DNA from: Arcuatula senhousia
Lineage: Eukaryota > Mollusca > Bivalvia > Mytilida > Mytilidae
DNA length: 64,000 bases
Direction: 5' to 3'
Assembly (NCBI GenBank): GCA_963971305.1
Contig: OZ020307.1
Location: 50,341,702-50,405,701 of the forward strand
Shown: piece by piece, positions 27,501-42,500 of the stretch
How the letters are laid out: each line of letters begins with the position of its first letter
How positions within the stretch are numbered: the first letter of the stretch is position 1
The notes under the pieces: model-generated
What the model was told of the DNA's origin: nothing
The model's database searches: none
What the model saw: the letters and a program-made list of their open reading frames with translations, nothing else
Made by a program: the position numbers and the translations under genes

Positions 27501-30500
27501 AAGATTTTGTCAACTGAACCGTAACCTCCCACTTATCTGTTGATATCGTTGATAATACCGAAATCGTACCGTTGACAAAACTACAAACGTTTGTTTTATT
27601 AGCTTTCATACTAGGCTGCACTGTTGATATCGTCGATATCGTTCAGATATCGTCATCAAGTGTAAATATAATAGCAATCATTACACTCTGAAATCTTTAC
27701 ATGTTATGTCGATATTGTCGATATCATCGATATCGTTCCGATATCGATAATCTTATCGATATCGTACCGATATCGACAGAAGGTCTATAAACCAAAGGAA
27801 ACTAAAAATCATTATTTGAAAACTAAACTCTTAACTCTAACCCTAACCCTAACCCTAATAAAGTGAAGTAGGCAAAACCCTAACCCCTAACCCTAACCCG
27901 TATCCTTACCCTAAACCTAACCTGAACCTTACTCTAACCCTAACGCTAACCTGAGTAACAAGGCACAACCCCAACCTTAATCCTAACCTGATATTCTTGG
28001 CGGCTCCCTAATGCTAACCTCATAGTCTAGGCGGCTCCTTGATGCTAGCCTGATAGTCGAGGCGGCTCCCATGATGCTAACCTGATAGTCGAGGCGGACC
28101 CCTGATGTTAACCTACGAAAATGCTAACTCTAACCTGATAGTCGAGGCTGCTCCCTGATTTTTACCTATTGAAATGCTAGCCCTGACCTGATAGTCGAGT
28201 TGGCTCCCTGATGCTTTTCTATGGAAATTCTAACCCTAACCTGATAGTCGAGGCGGCTCCCTGATGCTAACTTGATGAAGAGGCGACTCCCTGATGCTAA
28301 CCTATGCAAATACTAACCCTAACTTAGTTGTTATTTGTTTTGTGGTTTTAGTTTACTTGTGGCCTTTCGAGTTATGATATCAACGATATATAGATTAATG
28401 AAGGAAATAACAAAATTACCGAACTGGGGTGATAAATCTCATATATTCAAAAAGAAAGGACAAATCAAGGCAAAGATATACCGGAGAAATTGAAGATCGC
28501 AATGGTCCTTTTGTACAGTCAAATAAAACTTTACCCAAAATTAAGTTGTCAATATCGACTAGATATTGGATCAAAGATGTCGACATTGATGATATCGAAA
28601 CCCCCCAAAAACTTTACATAGAAATGCGTTGTCGATATTGATTCGATATCGGATCATTGATGTCGATATCGACGATATTGAATTTAAAATAAAACTTTAC
28701 AAAAATGAGTTGTTGATATCGACTCGATATCGGATCATTGATGTCGATATCGACGATATCGAAATCCAAATAAAACGTTACAAAAATGAGTTGTCGATAT
28801 CGATTCGATATCGTATCATTGATGATGATATCGACGATATCGAAATCACGTTTGGTCTTGGACATGTATGAGGAAAAGGAATATTAACAGAGAAAAACCT
28901 ATGAGATTCTAACTTGAGATCACATCTATACACGCATACAGAATTCGTGCCCTCAGGAAGATGTTGTTTATTGCATACTGCTTGGTGCATTGTCAATGGT
29001 TAGTTTAAGTGTTCTCTACATTAGCTCAAAATAAATCAACACCTGAGCTGATTGAGAATATCTAAATGCAGAGTAATATTTACGAATGCATGATGTAACC
29101 AATGTTTATTAGGTTAACTGAATAACTCGGGAACAAATATTTCCTTGCAAGTAACTTTTGTACAAAGTAAAGGACTTATTCTTGTATTTAAAATATAGAG
29201 TTTAGTAGTAAAATTTAACAATTTACCTGGACACTGATAGTTATATAAACTGTCGAGTTTAGACTTGGTTCTCCAAGGTCATATGCAATGACCGTCAGAA
29301 GAACTACTCCAGCGTCATTTTCCTTTAGTTCCTCATAATCTAGTGCATGTTTCAGTGTAATGTTACCACTGTTCGGGTCTATGGTAAAGTTATTTTTAAG
29401 AAAAGGTGGTGGTTCTAACCTGTACTTTACAACCGAGTTGTTTGTCGATTTTAGATCGTTATCTGTTGCCTGCAAATTACATAAATATAGTTATCACTCA
29501 TTTGATTACATTGGGTGGCGTGAGCATAACTTTTGCATGAGTTAAATAAATTATTATGACGTTTTTATCAAAAAGATGACCTGGTACAGTTTGAAAACGA
29601 CTCGTGTAGAAAATATAGTGTTATTTCGACAAAATGCACAGTGTTGTTCAAACTGAATATAATATGATAATTACTTAATTTCTTTATTACCAAACAAGCT
29701 TATTTAGCTAACAAAATTAACACGATTGTCATTGACACTGTTCAATTTTTTTCTCAAAACACCGTCTTAAATTGCAAAGATCATTTACGACATGAATACA
29801 GACATGAAAGAGTGATAGAGTACTTATGTTCGGTAATGAAAGTTAATCTTACATTAATAACTATATCACTTTCAAAACTGTCCTTGTTTTCCTCCACAGA
29901 AAACCGACGATATCCCGGTACGAACTGTGGTGCATTATCGTTGACATCCGTGAGAGTTATGTTCAATGTGACTGTACTTCGACCTCCACCTCCATCAGAT
30001 GCCTCCAGGATGAGGAAGTAATTGTCACGTGTCTCACGGTCAAGAGGATTTCCTGTAACTTCCTTCGTACGAAGTTCAACTGTTGTACTATTGATTTTAT
30101 TAAGTTGAAAACTGAAAAGTAACGATGCGTTATCAACCATTATTTTCTTATCTCATCAAATAGATTCAATCAAACAATGGTAAATTGCGTTTAAAAGCTT
30201 ATGGTTACAGTTTTATTTGTAAAACGGAGCTTTCCGAGATTCATAATCTATTAAGACGTTCTATCAGTGGTCACACAAAACTTCTTGCAGTTTTAATATA
30301 AGATGTCTCAATACTTTAAAGCTTGGAAATCCCAATTGTTTACTCGAAAATTTGACCACTTTAAATAAAACAAGAATGCTGACAAAGAAAGAAAGGGTCC
30401 CGCGGCAAAAATTCTAAGTGTTTTCAAAATCATACGAACTTTGATTATACAAACTAAGGCATGCTCCATGGAATGTGTATGAAACTTCAGAGCTGTATTG

Positions 30501-33500
30501 TTAATATCATTTGACATATTGGAGTTTTATTGTTCAAAAATGTCAATTCTTAAAATCTGAGATTTTCTATCAAAAATGACACTGTACAAAATTTCAGAAC
30601 TGTATTGTTATTAGTTTTTGAGTTTTAGTGTCCACAAAATCAAATTCTGAAATTCTGTGATTTTCAAAAGATTTGACGGATTTCACAAAAAATAAATATG
30701 CAAATCATGACATGCGACTTATCAACTGTGCAAAGTTTCAGAACTGTATTATTAAAAGATTTGGAGTTTTAGGGTTCACAAAGTCTAATTATTTAAAATC
30801 TGTGACTTTCGTTAAAATATGAAGTTATTTTCCAAGAATATTTTACATTTTTAAATGAAATTGTTGTATGCAATACAAATGACAACAAAGTTATGACATG
30901 CTTCTAAGTAGCTGTACAAGATTTGAGAACTGCGTATTTATAGTTTTCGAGTTTTAGCGTTCACAAGAATTGTTGACGAATGGACAGACGGAAAGACACA
31001 CGGACAGACAGACAGACGGACGAAGTGAAAACTATAGGGTATCCGTATCTTCGTTGTGGGGCCCCTTTAAATGTCAAGGTTATATTAACTCAATTCATGT
31101 AAAACATTTTCTATTTTATCTTTATATCCGACCAAAAACGCTGGATGGGAATTGGGGAAATTTTGTGTACTAAAATAAAATGCAACCATTTCGAAATCAA
31201 ACTCTAAAGCGTAAAAAGGCAAGCAAGATATATAAGTAGTTAAAACAATTGGTTCTGTTTTGTAACATTTTTCCCGAAAAATCTTTTTGCAGTCGGGCAA
31301 AGTAGAGGTAACTCAAAACAAAATGTAGAGGCAATGTTATCTGAATGTTTTCAAAGTAGAAAACTTTATCGTTGCTCCAGGTCTTCCTGTCGCCCGGGCA
31401 CAGAAGGATATTTCATGTATAATTCAACAATATAATAATATCAATTATGATAAAAATGATAAAACTTAGAATACATATTCGTGTTGTTATGCATTGTACA
31501 TTAATGTGTTGATTCAAACACCCTTCGATAAAAATGGACAGTCTAACGCATCAATGTGTATTGCATATATGAATTGTATGAGTGACGCATTATTGAACTT
31601 GAAGAGGGGCTTGGTCCTTTTTATCTGGCCAGGAAATTGTGTTACACGCAAAAAAATGCTTTTTTATTTTTTATTGCCGCTACCAAAGAATATATATTTT
31701 TTCATTATCAACATTATTTGTTTATGGCATAAATACCTTTCCATCATATTTATTTTCTTAGCCCCTAGTGCCAGAATATTTTTCGCATCACAAATAAGTT
31801 TCAGAATACTTTTTTTAGGAAAAAAAACAAGGCCCCACACCCTTTCAGTAAAATGTTTGTTCCATAAAAGTGTGTTCCATGTTCACATATATTGAAAAGT
31901 AATATAGGAAGAATAATTCCTGACCAGAAGCAGGTAGATTACTTCGTCTAGACTTAATAACCACGCAATCAAAATATATTGACTTCATCAAGCTTCACTG
32001 GCTATTGCCCAAGTGTTGTAAGAGTAAATCTAAAAAAGTTTATATCATCAGACAATATTTTGCAGTCCTATACTGAAATTTTTTTTTTACACAGGTGATG
32101 GATTGCACCAGAATTGTATAAGACGCACTCATACGACAAAATTTAAATAATCAATCCGAAATAAATAACGAAATAAAACTGTTGTAAGACACAAAAGAGT
32201 GTGATACGTACTGACTGTCTGCACTCAGGAATTTAAACGTTATGGTACCAAATATACCAGAGTCCTGATCAGTTGCCTAAAAAAATCAATGAATTGTGTG
32301 TAAGACAATACTTAAATTGGTTTTCGGTTTTCCGGTAAATATTGTCTATAATTTACAATGTAATTGGTGATTGTTTAAAAATATTTTCTCTTTTAGTTGG
32401 ATTTATCAGTGACGGATCCAGAATTATGTTAGGGACGTGAATTTTTTGCCGAAGCGAGTGCAAAATTTTCGAGTTGTTTTAAATGGATTTTATGCAAAAG
32501 CATATTTTTTTTCAGTTTTAGGGGGATTGTGCACGCTCTTAACAACCCCTTTAAATTCGCACCTGTGTATGCTTATAAAGTTACGCAATCCACTAAGTCC
32601 AGGAATCTAAATGTTCGCTATCAATTAACATCAAACATAAAGATATGTTCAGTTTTTTTTGGTTATTAAATAGAACTTAAATAAAAAAACATGAATCATT
32701 TTCAAACGTTCTATGATGATTATCAGATAAGGATCATAACAGAAGATGTTTATTATGTTGCAATCAAAATTTTAAAATATAATCTTCATCTTGATGTGTT
32801 TTAATTCCTTTGAATAATAAAATGTAAAGCAGTTGTAATTCTATGTACACAACATTACCAACGATGTTTAAAAAGTTATATAAATAGATATTTTAGACAT
32901 ATTTGTATGACCTGAAACACTATGAAATAAAAAAATCAACTATATAACAAATACATCTATACTACTAAATAACGCAGCGTTTTTTGTTAGCCGGGTTGCA
33001 GCCTAAACAACATATGCTTCGACTAAGCTTTATATATCAAAATTAGGATATGATTGTGTCCTTTGACCATTTCATTAGCACATATGCAATTATGGCTTTG
33101 CTAAGTAACCTAATTATTTTATCCGGAGAACCTATAGCCGTCATCGTTCCGGAATTACCCATCGTTTTTAGACAGTTTGAAATTATTTCCCCTGTTTTCT
33201 GACAATAAAAAAAAATCCCATAAAACTTTTCCATCAATTATGCTATATATTTAAAAGATTTTATATAGTATGTTCTATTGGTAGATTTACTTTAAAAATG
33301 TATGCAAAAAATGATTAGCGTAACAAATTGCAGCTTGATAGAAAAATCAAAATCAAACAAGTTTTTATCCCACGTGTAAAATAAGGCTCACCAATGTAAA
33401 CATTATCACGAAATTGCGAAGCGATTGATTAAACTAGCTTTGACGGTGGACATTTGTTTAATATACAGGTGGGATACCAAAAAAATAAAAGATAACAAGA

Positions 33501-36500
33501 TCTAACGCTAAAGTTTGTCTCGCCTGCCGGCATCATCAGAAACAATAATTCTTTCTTACTTCCACTATACTTTGCAATTATAAAGATTTTCAGTTTCTCA
33601 GATCAAACGATGTTATAGAACTCAAACATTGGTAATATATGCAATAACAATAATCAAAGTCAATCAGCCGAAAAATCAAGGTTAAGGTCGAAAGATGGTG
33701 ATGCAACTCTGCTAGGCTACTACTGGGGCATATGTATACCGGGTTTCATAAACCTAGGACTTATAGGTCTTGAGATACGTAGGTGCTCGCACAACCTAAC
33801 CCTTGCTATTATATGTATTGAAAATTGTTAGTAACTCAACCGGAAAATCAAGGTCAAGGTCAAAAGATGAAGATGCAATGGTGCTAAGCTACTACTAGGG
33901 CATATGCATACCAAGTTTTATCAACCTACGACCTATAGTACTTGAGATATGGATGTGCTCGCATAAAACCTGACCCAAAAAGTTAACGCCACCGCCGCCG
34001 GTAAAGTAACACCTATGTCCCGCTCTGCTTAGCAGACGAGACAATAAACTAAAAACTGACTAAGAGATAAATATACCAGGTAAGGTCATACAAATTCAAT
34101 GCTTTAGTTGTGCGGTTTATTTTTTAAAGCAACGCAACGAATGATTTTCCAGCAAATTCGCGGATTTTTTCTAGTGAATTTAATACAAACTACTCACTGT
34201 TATATTAATTAAAGCCTTTTCAGAAAAACTCTCATGAATACTATTTTCTCTTGCTGATACATCGTATGACGTTTGTGAAAATATAGGAATGTTATCATTC
34301 ATGTCCTGGATATTGACCCTTATGGTACAGCTTCCTGACAATGATGCTTTACTCTTTTCCTTTGCAACAAGCTGAAATAAGATTAATTGAAAACAAAATA
34401 ATTTGTGAAATTGTTCAAACTAAAATCAAGCCTAGTACTGGTCTTGATTCTAGGTGTATTACATACTATATGCAAAACTACATGCTTCATGATTATGATG
34501 ATAAATACGACTACAAAATCGTTGAAAACGGTTGTGAAAAAATGCAAAGTTAATTCATTAGATTTACGTGAAATAATGATAGAATTAAGAGAAAAACATC
34601 GATTAAAAACGTCTTTTAATTTTGTATGCGTTTTTGTCAGGCATAGACTACAATACACCTATGAACTAAGCCAGTTGATTACGTCCTTTAAACATGTAAA
34701 AGTTTACAAGTTAAAAAAAACTGCCATTCCTTTTATCCTATCATTTTGATACAAACTTTAATTTAATGGTTCTGTGAATTTTTTCAAGCTACACTGTATT
34801 TAAGATATCTTACAATATAGTCCACGGTGTGTTCCTTTTCATAATCATATCGAAAATCTGATTTCAATCTCAAAATGACGTTTCCAGATCCAGCTATTGA
34901 AGACGGCACAACGTCCAAACCAGCTACGCTTGAACCGTTTAAATGTTTCAATTCTAAATCAAACTGATTATATGCGATCTAAAAGGTAGGACAAAAAACT
35001 TATATTCTGGTTATTCAAGTATAAAAGCTAAAAATACATAATAATAAAATACACTACTGCGACAATTAAATTGGTCACGTTGAGTTCACGTTTACAGGAT
35101 ACAAACATGTATCAATGATAGAAATTAAAACAAAACAATGAAAGCACGTTAGCTCGTGCATATTGTTATGTTTTTGGTGTTGATGAATTTGACGGCGGAT
35201 TTTTCGCGGGTTTCGTTTTTCTTCGAAAAGCACCTTAAAACTTTTAAATTGCATGACAAAGTAAGATTAAGTACACACAAAACGATATGGTTCTAAAAAA
35301 GTCCAGACATGATCAAATTTGCTGTACATTATTTTTTAAAACAGGTTTTACCGTGCTTAACCCCATTCTTCAAACGCGATGTTAGAATTGTTTAGTAAGA
35401 TCAACCACAGCACGGTTATGAGACACAATATAGCAATATTTAACATACATACATCTACAACACATTGAATTTTACACCTTAACACTATAATTATCAAATT
35501 ATGTACACCTCTTGATCTTTATCGGACACAAATATTTCTCCATCTATCTCCAGGGGTATACTAGAAGTGTTCTCAGTAACGTTGGCATTGTATACAGTAG
35601 AATTGAAGATTGGTGAGTTATCATTAATGTCTTTGATAGTGATAACAACAGTCGTATCTGTAGTGTTTGCACCATATTGTGGTAATCTTGTTGAGTTTAC
35701 TTCATAGGCCTAAAAAATATGTACCGATTACAACAGTCCGGGTGCATGTGTATTCAAGTTTTTTTTCCCATTTTTTCTGTAAAACAGTGTCAGCAAAACA
35801 TCTAAAGGGATCATTTAACAAATCCACAACGTAAAAAATACTGAAGTATGTTTGTCTTTTTTTACCATGAATGATAAATATTGATACATAGATTCTAAAA
35901 AAAAGTATAGGGACAACTTTTTAACTGTTTATCTAGTACCATATGGATTCATTTTATACAGTCACATAATAATATGATTTATTTTTCAGGAAATAACCTC
36001 TGCTTTGTACTTGAAAATATCTTTTGTTTGAAAATTACATTGTCAAGATAATAATGTATTATTATGACCGATGTGGTTTTTGTTTTGTTTTAATACATAC
36101 ATGTAGCAATCAACATAAACTTGAAGTTACCAACTGTGTTATGGGTATCATTATTAATGTTAAGTCTCCATGAATTATATAAAAAATTACAGCTATGTAA
36201 CCTTGCTAAGTTATCTAGAAAAAAATCCATTTAAAATATGTATATATTAGGGTATAATTAAAGAAACAATTCATGGTCCACAGTAGTATTTAGATTTGGG
36301 TTTACATTATATTCAAGAATAAAAACCTCTAACGTAGCGTAGTTAAATAATGGTTTCTTTTTTCAAACTTTTGAGATCCATGTTCAAATATCTGATAATG
36401 TTTTCAAGCTTGTAACAAGCAGGTTCATTTTTAAAATTTGGCGCAAGTTGTACATGTTCATTTGTGAACATTTCAGAACATTTGTGAACATTTCAATTTA

Positions 36501-39500
36501 CGATTTATTTGATATTAAATTACCTCAACATTTAATCTACAAACACCATTTACATCACTGTCTGACACAGGGGATGAATCTCTATCGAGTGTGGAACCTT
36601 TGGTAGTTACCTTACCTGTTGTTGTATCAATGCCAAAAAGAGCGTCGCATGGACCCTCATCTGAAAAAGGAGATGCGTAAAACATTTTTCTTTGAAATCA
36701 AAACTGCAAGCCAATAAGCAGGCTTTCCACAGATGGGTGTCAATTTCCCAAATTTGGCTAGGGTTGAAAATATAGAAAATTTTACAAAACCTGTTGCTAT
36801 GGTAACCTAATATTATATTATATATTTTTATTTGAAAAAATGTGGTATTTGGCACTTCCCCAAAATTTTGATACATAATTCAGTGTTGCTAGCTTTATAT
36901 GTAAACAACATGGTGGATGCTAGGGAAACTAGGATGGTGTATTTTTAGGTAATTTTTTATGCTTTAAAATAAAAACATTTATGGCCCTTAAGATAGTGCA
37001 AAATCAAAACGGCGATGACCCAGGTTGAGGCTATTTTTCTCAAAATTAAACATCTGCTCTACAGGAAACTGAAAAAAAATGTCAACATATTTCGGAAGAA
37101 CAATGTTCAAATTTCATGCAAAATAAATATGTTGACACTGTTTTTTTTCCAGGTTTTTGAAGCAAATTATTGCTGTTTCCATGGCAACAGTGTAATGCAA
37201 AATTTCTTTTTTTTTATACATAATGACCCCTTTTCTCAAAGTTTATTTATTAATGAACCACTTGATGTATACATGTAGCTATGCCAGAAAAACAGTTGAT
37301 CCCTACGGATATTTAAGTAAAGGGGGGTCCTGCCCCTTAGAAAAAGCAGGGCTATCTGCGGACGGCTGGCTTAATCGTATTTCAATGACCAAAACAGCTT
37401 GATTCATACATGTAAGAACCTGGCAACTATTGTAAAAAAAATTCAATTAGATCCTGTAGGTTTACTTAAGCCTAAAATTACATATGTTGGTTTCATAATT
37501 CTTTCGAAATCACTATAGCAACCAGTATATAACAATAGAACATTTAGGGTCCTATTGTTTTTCTCGACATTTTTAACAGTTCGCCCTAATTTTTAAAATT
37601 TGTGTAACTTCATAACCATTTGGGTCATGCACATAGCAAAGATATCTTTGGAAAGCTCATTACATACACATTAAGTTGAAAATACTGAAGCCCATCCATT
37701 TAGTACACCTTTAAGCACAGAAACTTTTATCTAGAGGTCATGGAAGACAAAAAAGCTTCAATTTTCGTGTTGTTAATGTTGAAATCTTCTTACTATTTTT
37801 ACTCAAAACAGATCATTACCATGAATATAGAAGTTTTTTTTTGGTGTGAAATTGGCCAAAGTCACCAAAAGAATGATTAAACAATCAATTTATTATGATA
37901 TACCTGTTTTGGTCCAAAATGCATAACTAATCTTGAAAGTTTTGACTAGAAAAAGGGGAAAGGTAAAAAATGAGATTTTTTTTAAGTGGGCTTGCATATT
38001 TAAACAACCATTACTTCGATATTCGTAAACCAATTTCGACAATTTTTTGTGTTTTGTAATGGCAAAATTCTGAATTTTAAAATTATTGCAAAAAGAAAAG
38101 TTGTTGAAAAAAAGTTTTCGGCTTAAGCAGGCTTTTCACAGATGGGTATTAATTTCCTAAATTTGGCTAGGGTTGAAAATATAGAAAATTTTACAAAACC
38201 TGTTGCTATTGTAACCTAATAATAAATTATATATATTTTTATTTGAAAAAAATGTGGTATTTGGCACTTCCCCAAAATTTTGATACATAATTTAGTGTTG
38301 CTAGCTTTATATGTAAACAACATGGTGAATGCTAGGAAAACTAGGATGGTGTATTTTTAGGTAATTTTTTATGCTTTAAAATAAAAACTTTTCATGGCCC
38401 TTAAGATAAGTAAAAGGGGTCCTTTTTAGAAAAAGCAGGGTTATCTGCGGAGCGCTGGCTAAGGAACTGATTCATTTTAATTTCTTCTATGAAAATCAAG
38501 TTGGAAGAGCTCTGAGGTTATTATATACATAGCATGACACCCAAGTAATAGCCAGGGATGTACAAAAAGAACACCCTTTTTACTTTTCATTGGATGCTCG
38601 TACTTAACATTTTTAAAACCAAAAATTGGTATATGCATGCTCAACGTTTTAAATAATTAGTTGTATTGTAACATAAAATCTCTAATAATTGCCAAATATG
38701 TATATCTTTACTAACAACAATCATGCTATTTGATTCTGAAAATGTGATCGTAACAGAAAAGCTCATACAACATAATTATTTCTTTTAAAATCTAAATATT
38801 TATATGATTTATTTATAGTCTATATAAAATATGATCACATCTACCTTTGAAACGATATTCTATGGCATTTGGGACCCCAGTGTCTCGGTCAAGGGCCGTG
38901 ATATTCAATGTTACTGCCTAAAAATAAATTACAATGTATGATGTACTTTGAATGGTTATGTTTCTGGTCTTGAGTTGATAATCTCTTATCTCCCTATAAT
39001 GTCTCACAACCTTGTTATGTTTTGTGTGTGACCGGCCCTAAGATCAAAATGAAAGAAGTAGGTGTGCCATGAAATCTGGTAAAATCCACCATTTCTTTCC
39101 TGTACAAAGCCAGGATAATTGCGATTTCTCAGGTAAATACTTACTTGTTTTGTCTTTTCGTCATGGAGAGATAAGAAAATTCATCCTAGTTCAGTAATGT
39201 GTTACCTTTATTTATAATGTTTCAATTTGTTCCGTTTTAATACCTATCTTTCGAATTGACTCCATGTTGCTGATAGCGGTTTGGTTGTAAAATGATTTTG
39301 TTTTTTGTATGATAGGATTTTGTGACGATTCTACGTCTACTGATTTTGTCTTGGTCCTTTACGGACTTTTGAATCTCCTTTGCACCTTTGATTCTTCTTC
39401 TTTAACAATAAAAAATGTTCAAATGTTGCAATTTTACTTTATTTGTACATACAAGAATATCAAAGCGAACTTAAAACGATATTCTAAGATGAATAATAAG

Positions 39501-42500
39501 CACATGTACATAAATGAGAACAAAAATCTTGTTAGCCTTGTTAAGATATTCAGTTTGTTTTAAGATTCTTTAAGATTTGAAGCCTTGCAGTCTACCAAAA
39601 CTTGTTAATGCATAATTATCTTAAGGAGCCTTAATCGACCGCACGGTTTTTTATTAAATAATTACTAAACGAATCAACAAATTAAAAAGTCTTACGCTGT
39701 TTTAGATCATTTTAGTCTACTAGCATGACTAGCGAATAAATTCATTTCTTTCTGATTCGTGAATGTTTTTTTTTACAAAAATGACCACATTTTACAGGTA
39801 AAATAAAAAAAAACAAAAAATAAAACAATAAAAGGTGCCCAATTTTTGGACCTCATATCCTTCTTCGGGGGATATAAATGAGTACAGAAGTTGACAAGTT
39901 AACGAGGATGACTTCAAAGTTCAGAGTAGTACTATGAAATCATTCGTTGTCAAAAGGGGGGATATCTTAATAACATCTTCGTTAGGTCATGGACTCACTC
40001 ATTCATAAGACACGATCCCAAGCTTTGTAACCTTGGACTAAAATGACTGCATACACTTGGTTCTAACATAACATCCTCAAAACATTGCTATACGGAACAT
40101 TCTGCTGTGTTACTTCAAATCCATTGTCTTTGACTGTGTTACATTCCCATGTCTGACTACATTCCCCAAAGGCAAGAGTTTGCGGCATCATCTAGCGTCC
40201 AGCTCGTGCAATAATGCCCCTAAACGTCCTCGCTCCAAAATGTGCAGGTACCAGGGGTTTGCGGTCGACCCATTTGTGTACCATGCGACTTCACTTAGGA
40301 GACTGAGGAGATAGTCGGTCCCATGAACATATTCAAGCTACAGATGCTTATCTGAAACGTGATCTACGCCATCCGCTGTGCCTTGTGCTTTAAAATCTAC
40401 GCATGTGAGACATATCGTCGATTAGGAGACATATTTACCGAACACGGATGAAGTGTTCTTAATTGCAAATGTTGTCCAGTTGGTCGGGGCTTTCGTTTGC
40501 TAAACCACGCACAGCGTTCACGATATGCAGGTAGCAGTTCTTCTTTAAACTTGCGCTGGCGAAAAACAAAAACACAATTTCTTGGGCAGAGATTTAGCAA
40601 ATTTTAAGGAAGTTTCAACTCTATGGCATCATTATTAAACGACGCATGTTTACTTAATATAAGGTTCCAAATTTACACTTTGATGACGATTGTTGGTCAT
40701 TAAAAACGAACTTTTTGGATTTTTTTCACTGGTGATGTAGCTAGGTTTTGTACTCATCTTTCGGTTCTCGTCGATCAGTTGATGTATAAACTTCTCCTCT
40801 TCTTTAAAGCCACGACAAAAGGACGTGAGGTCTGAAAATTTGGGCACTTTTAATGTTTTATTTTTAAACTTTATTTTATGATTTACTTAATTTTGGTTTG
40901 ACTTTTTAAATGGGGCTTTACCTTCTAATATTTATTTTCTATTTTTCTGATAATTTCTTCTTTGCAAAATACGTCATTTCTTCTATGACAGACAGATAAT
41001 AGTTTAAGATAGACTTGGCATGCTTTCATCGGCAATTCTGCATTGAACCTGTTTCAGGAAAATGAATATGAGCCAGTTAGATTTTGACATGTTTGAAGAA
41101 AACTTCCTGTGACTGACAGAAGACATATATCAGTTGTAAAATTAAAACTCACTGTGCCTACAGGAACGTTTTCATCTATTTTAGCAATGTATGGTAAACC
41201 ATCAAAATACGGAGGAGAATCCTGAACATCACGGACTTTAATTACAAGGCTCACGTTACCTGATAATGGCTTGTGCAGATCCATGTCCTACAAAAAAAAT
41301 GTTGTTCTGTTTTAAACGAGGAAATAGTTTTTTTAATACCTTTCCTTTTTTCAGTTTACAATATAAAGTTGACTTAATGATAAAAGAAAAAACACTTTTT
41401 CTTTAAAAAATGAAAATTTTCACCTTAAAAAAAATTTAGTGTGTCCGTCTGTATCAAGTCTAGACAACTGCGGCTTTAATTTCTCTAGTATGTTAATTTT
41501 ATTCTTTTTCCCGTTTTTCAAGTATTTCTAGTTTTTGAAAATTAGTAGAATAGTAAAAAAGTAAAATCAATGTGCTATAAAATTTTTAAGCATTGTAAAA
41601 GTTTGCCAATTTTAAAAATGGCACTAAATTGACATCAAGTAAATTGTTTAATTCTTAACATTCCTTTTGAAGTAACAAAATACAGTGTCAAAAAGCAAAT
41701 GTAAAAACAATTGGTAACTTACTGTCGCAATAATAAGATATTCATATAAACTCAATTTTTCATAGTCTAACTTCTTTTGTAGAGTTATTTCTCCTATTCT
41801 TCCGTTTGTCCTAATACTAAAAGTCCCAGCTATTGAACCTGCCGACTACGATAAATATAAATATTAGCAAATAAATCATAAGAAAGCTTAATATTTGACA
41901 TTTCAGATGACCTTTCAGTAAAATTATGTAATGCTTGAAGATTTGTGCGTCCTATATGAACAGGAAATCTGTGAGCCAATGCTCAGTAGTAATACACCCG
42001 CTTTCGCAACTACTACTAGTTGGTCATGAGTTAAATATAAAGTTGACAGCAAACAGGAAGTAAATGTTTGATGGACTCAAAAATGTATCCTACAATACGA
42101 TGTCCATATCTAGCTTTGAGTTACCAACAAGTAATAATTTAAACAATGAAATAGTTACCAAGTCTCCCAAACATGGCCCCCATGGAATCCTCTCAGACTC
42201 CCCTATGGTACAAAATGCTTCGTCTTATTATTAGGAGTTATACTTTATAAAATTATAGGGTGGATATATCATAAGTTTATATATTAAATGTTTTGTCATA
42301 TGAGGGGGTTGACCCCCTCAGACCTCTCTATGATACCAGATGATCGGTCTTACCATAAGGCCTTAGAATATATATGGTAATAGGATGGGTATCTCAATGG
42401 TTTTCAAGATATTAAGTGTTTGACATTTGAGAGGGGTGGGGCAAGACCTCCTCCTACCCCTCCCAGGTAATAAATGGTCTATGTTACTGAAATAACATTT

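Noticed and set aside
27831..27992. Chromosome end
   Set aside because: The telomeric repeat is short and degenerate, and gene exons continue on both sides.
28545..28865. CRISPR-like array
   Set aside because: Units are contiguous tandem copies without unique spacers, in an animal intron.
28614..28871. Overlapping open frames on both strands
   Set aside because: They are products of the 81-bp self-complementary tandem repeat.
34341..34749. Overlapping open frames on both strands around 34.4-34.7 kb
   Set aside because: Intron sequence with no motif; exon 14 ends at 34,371.
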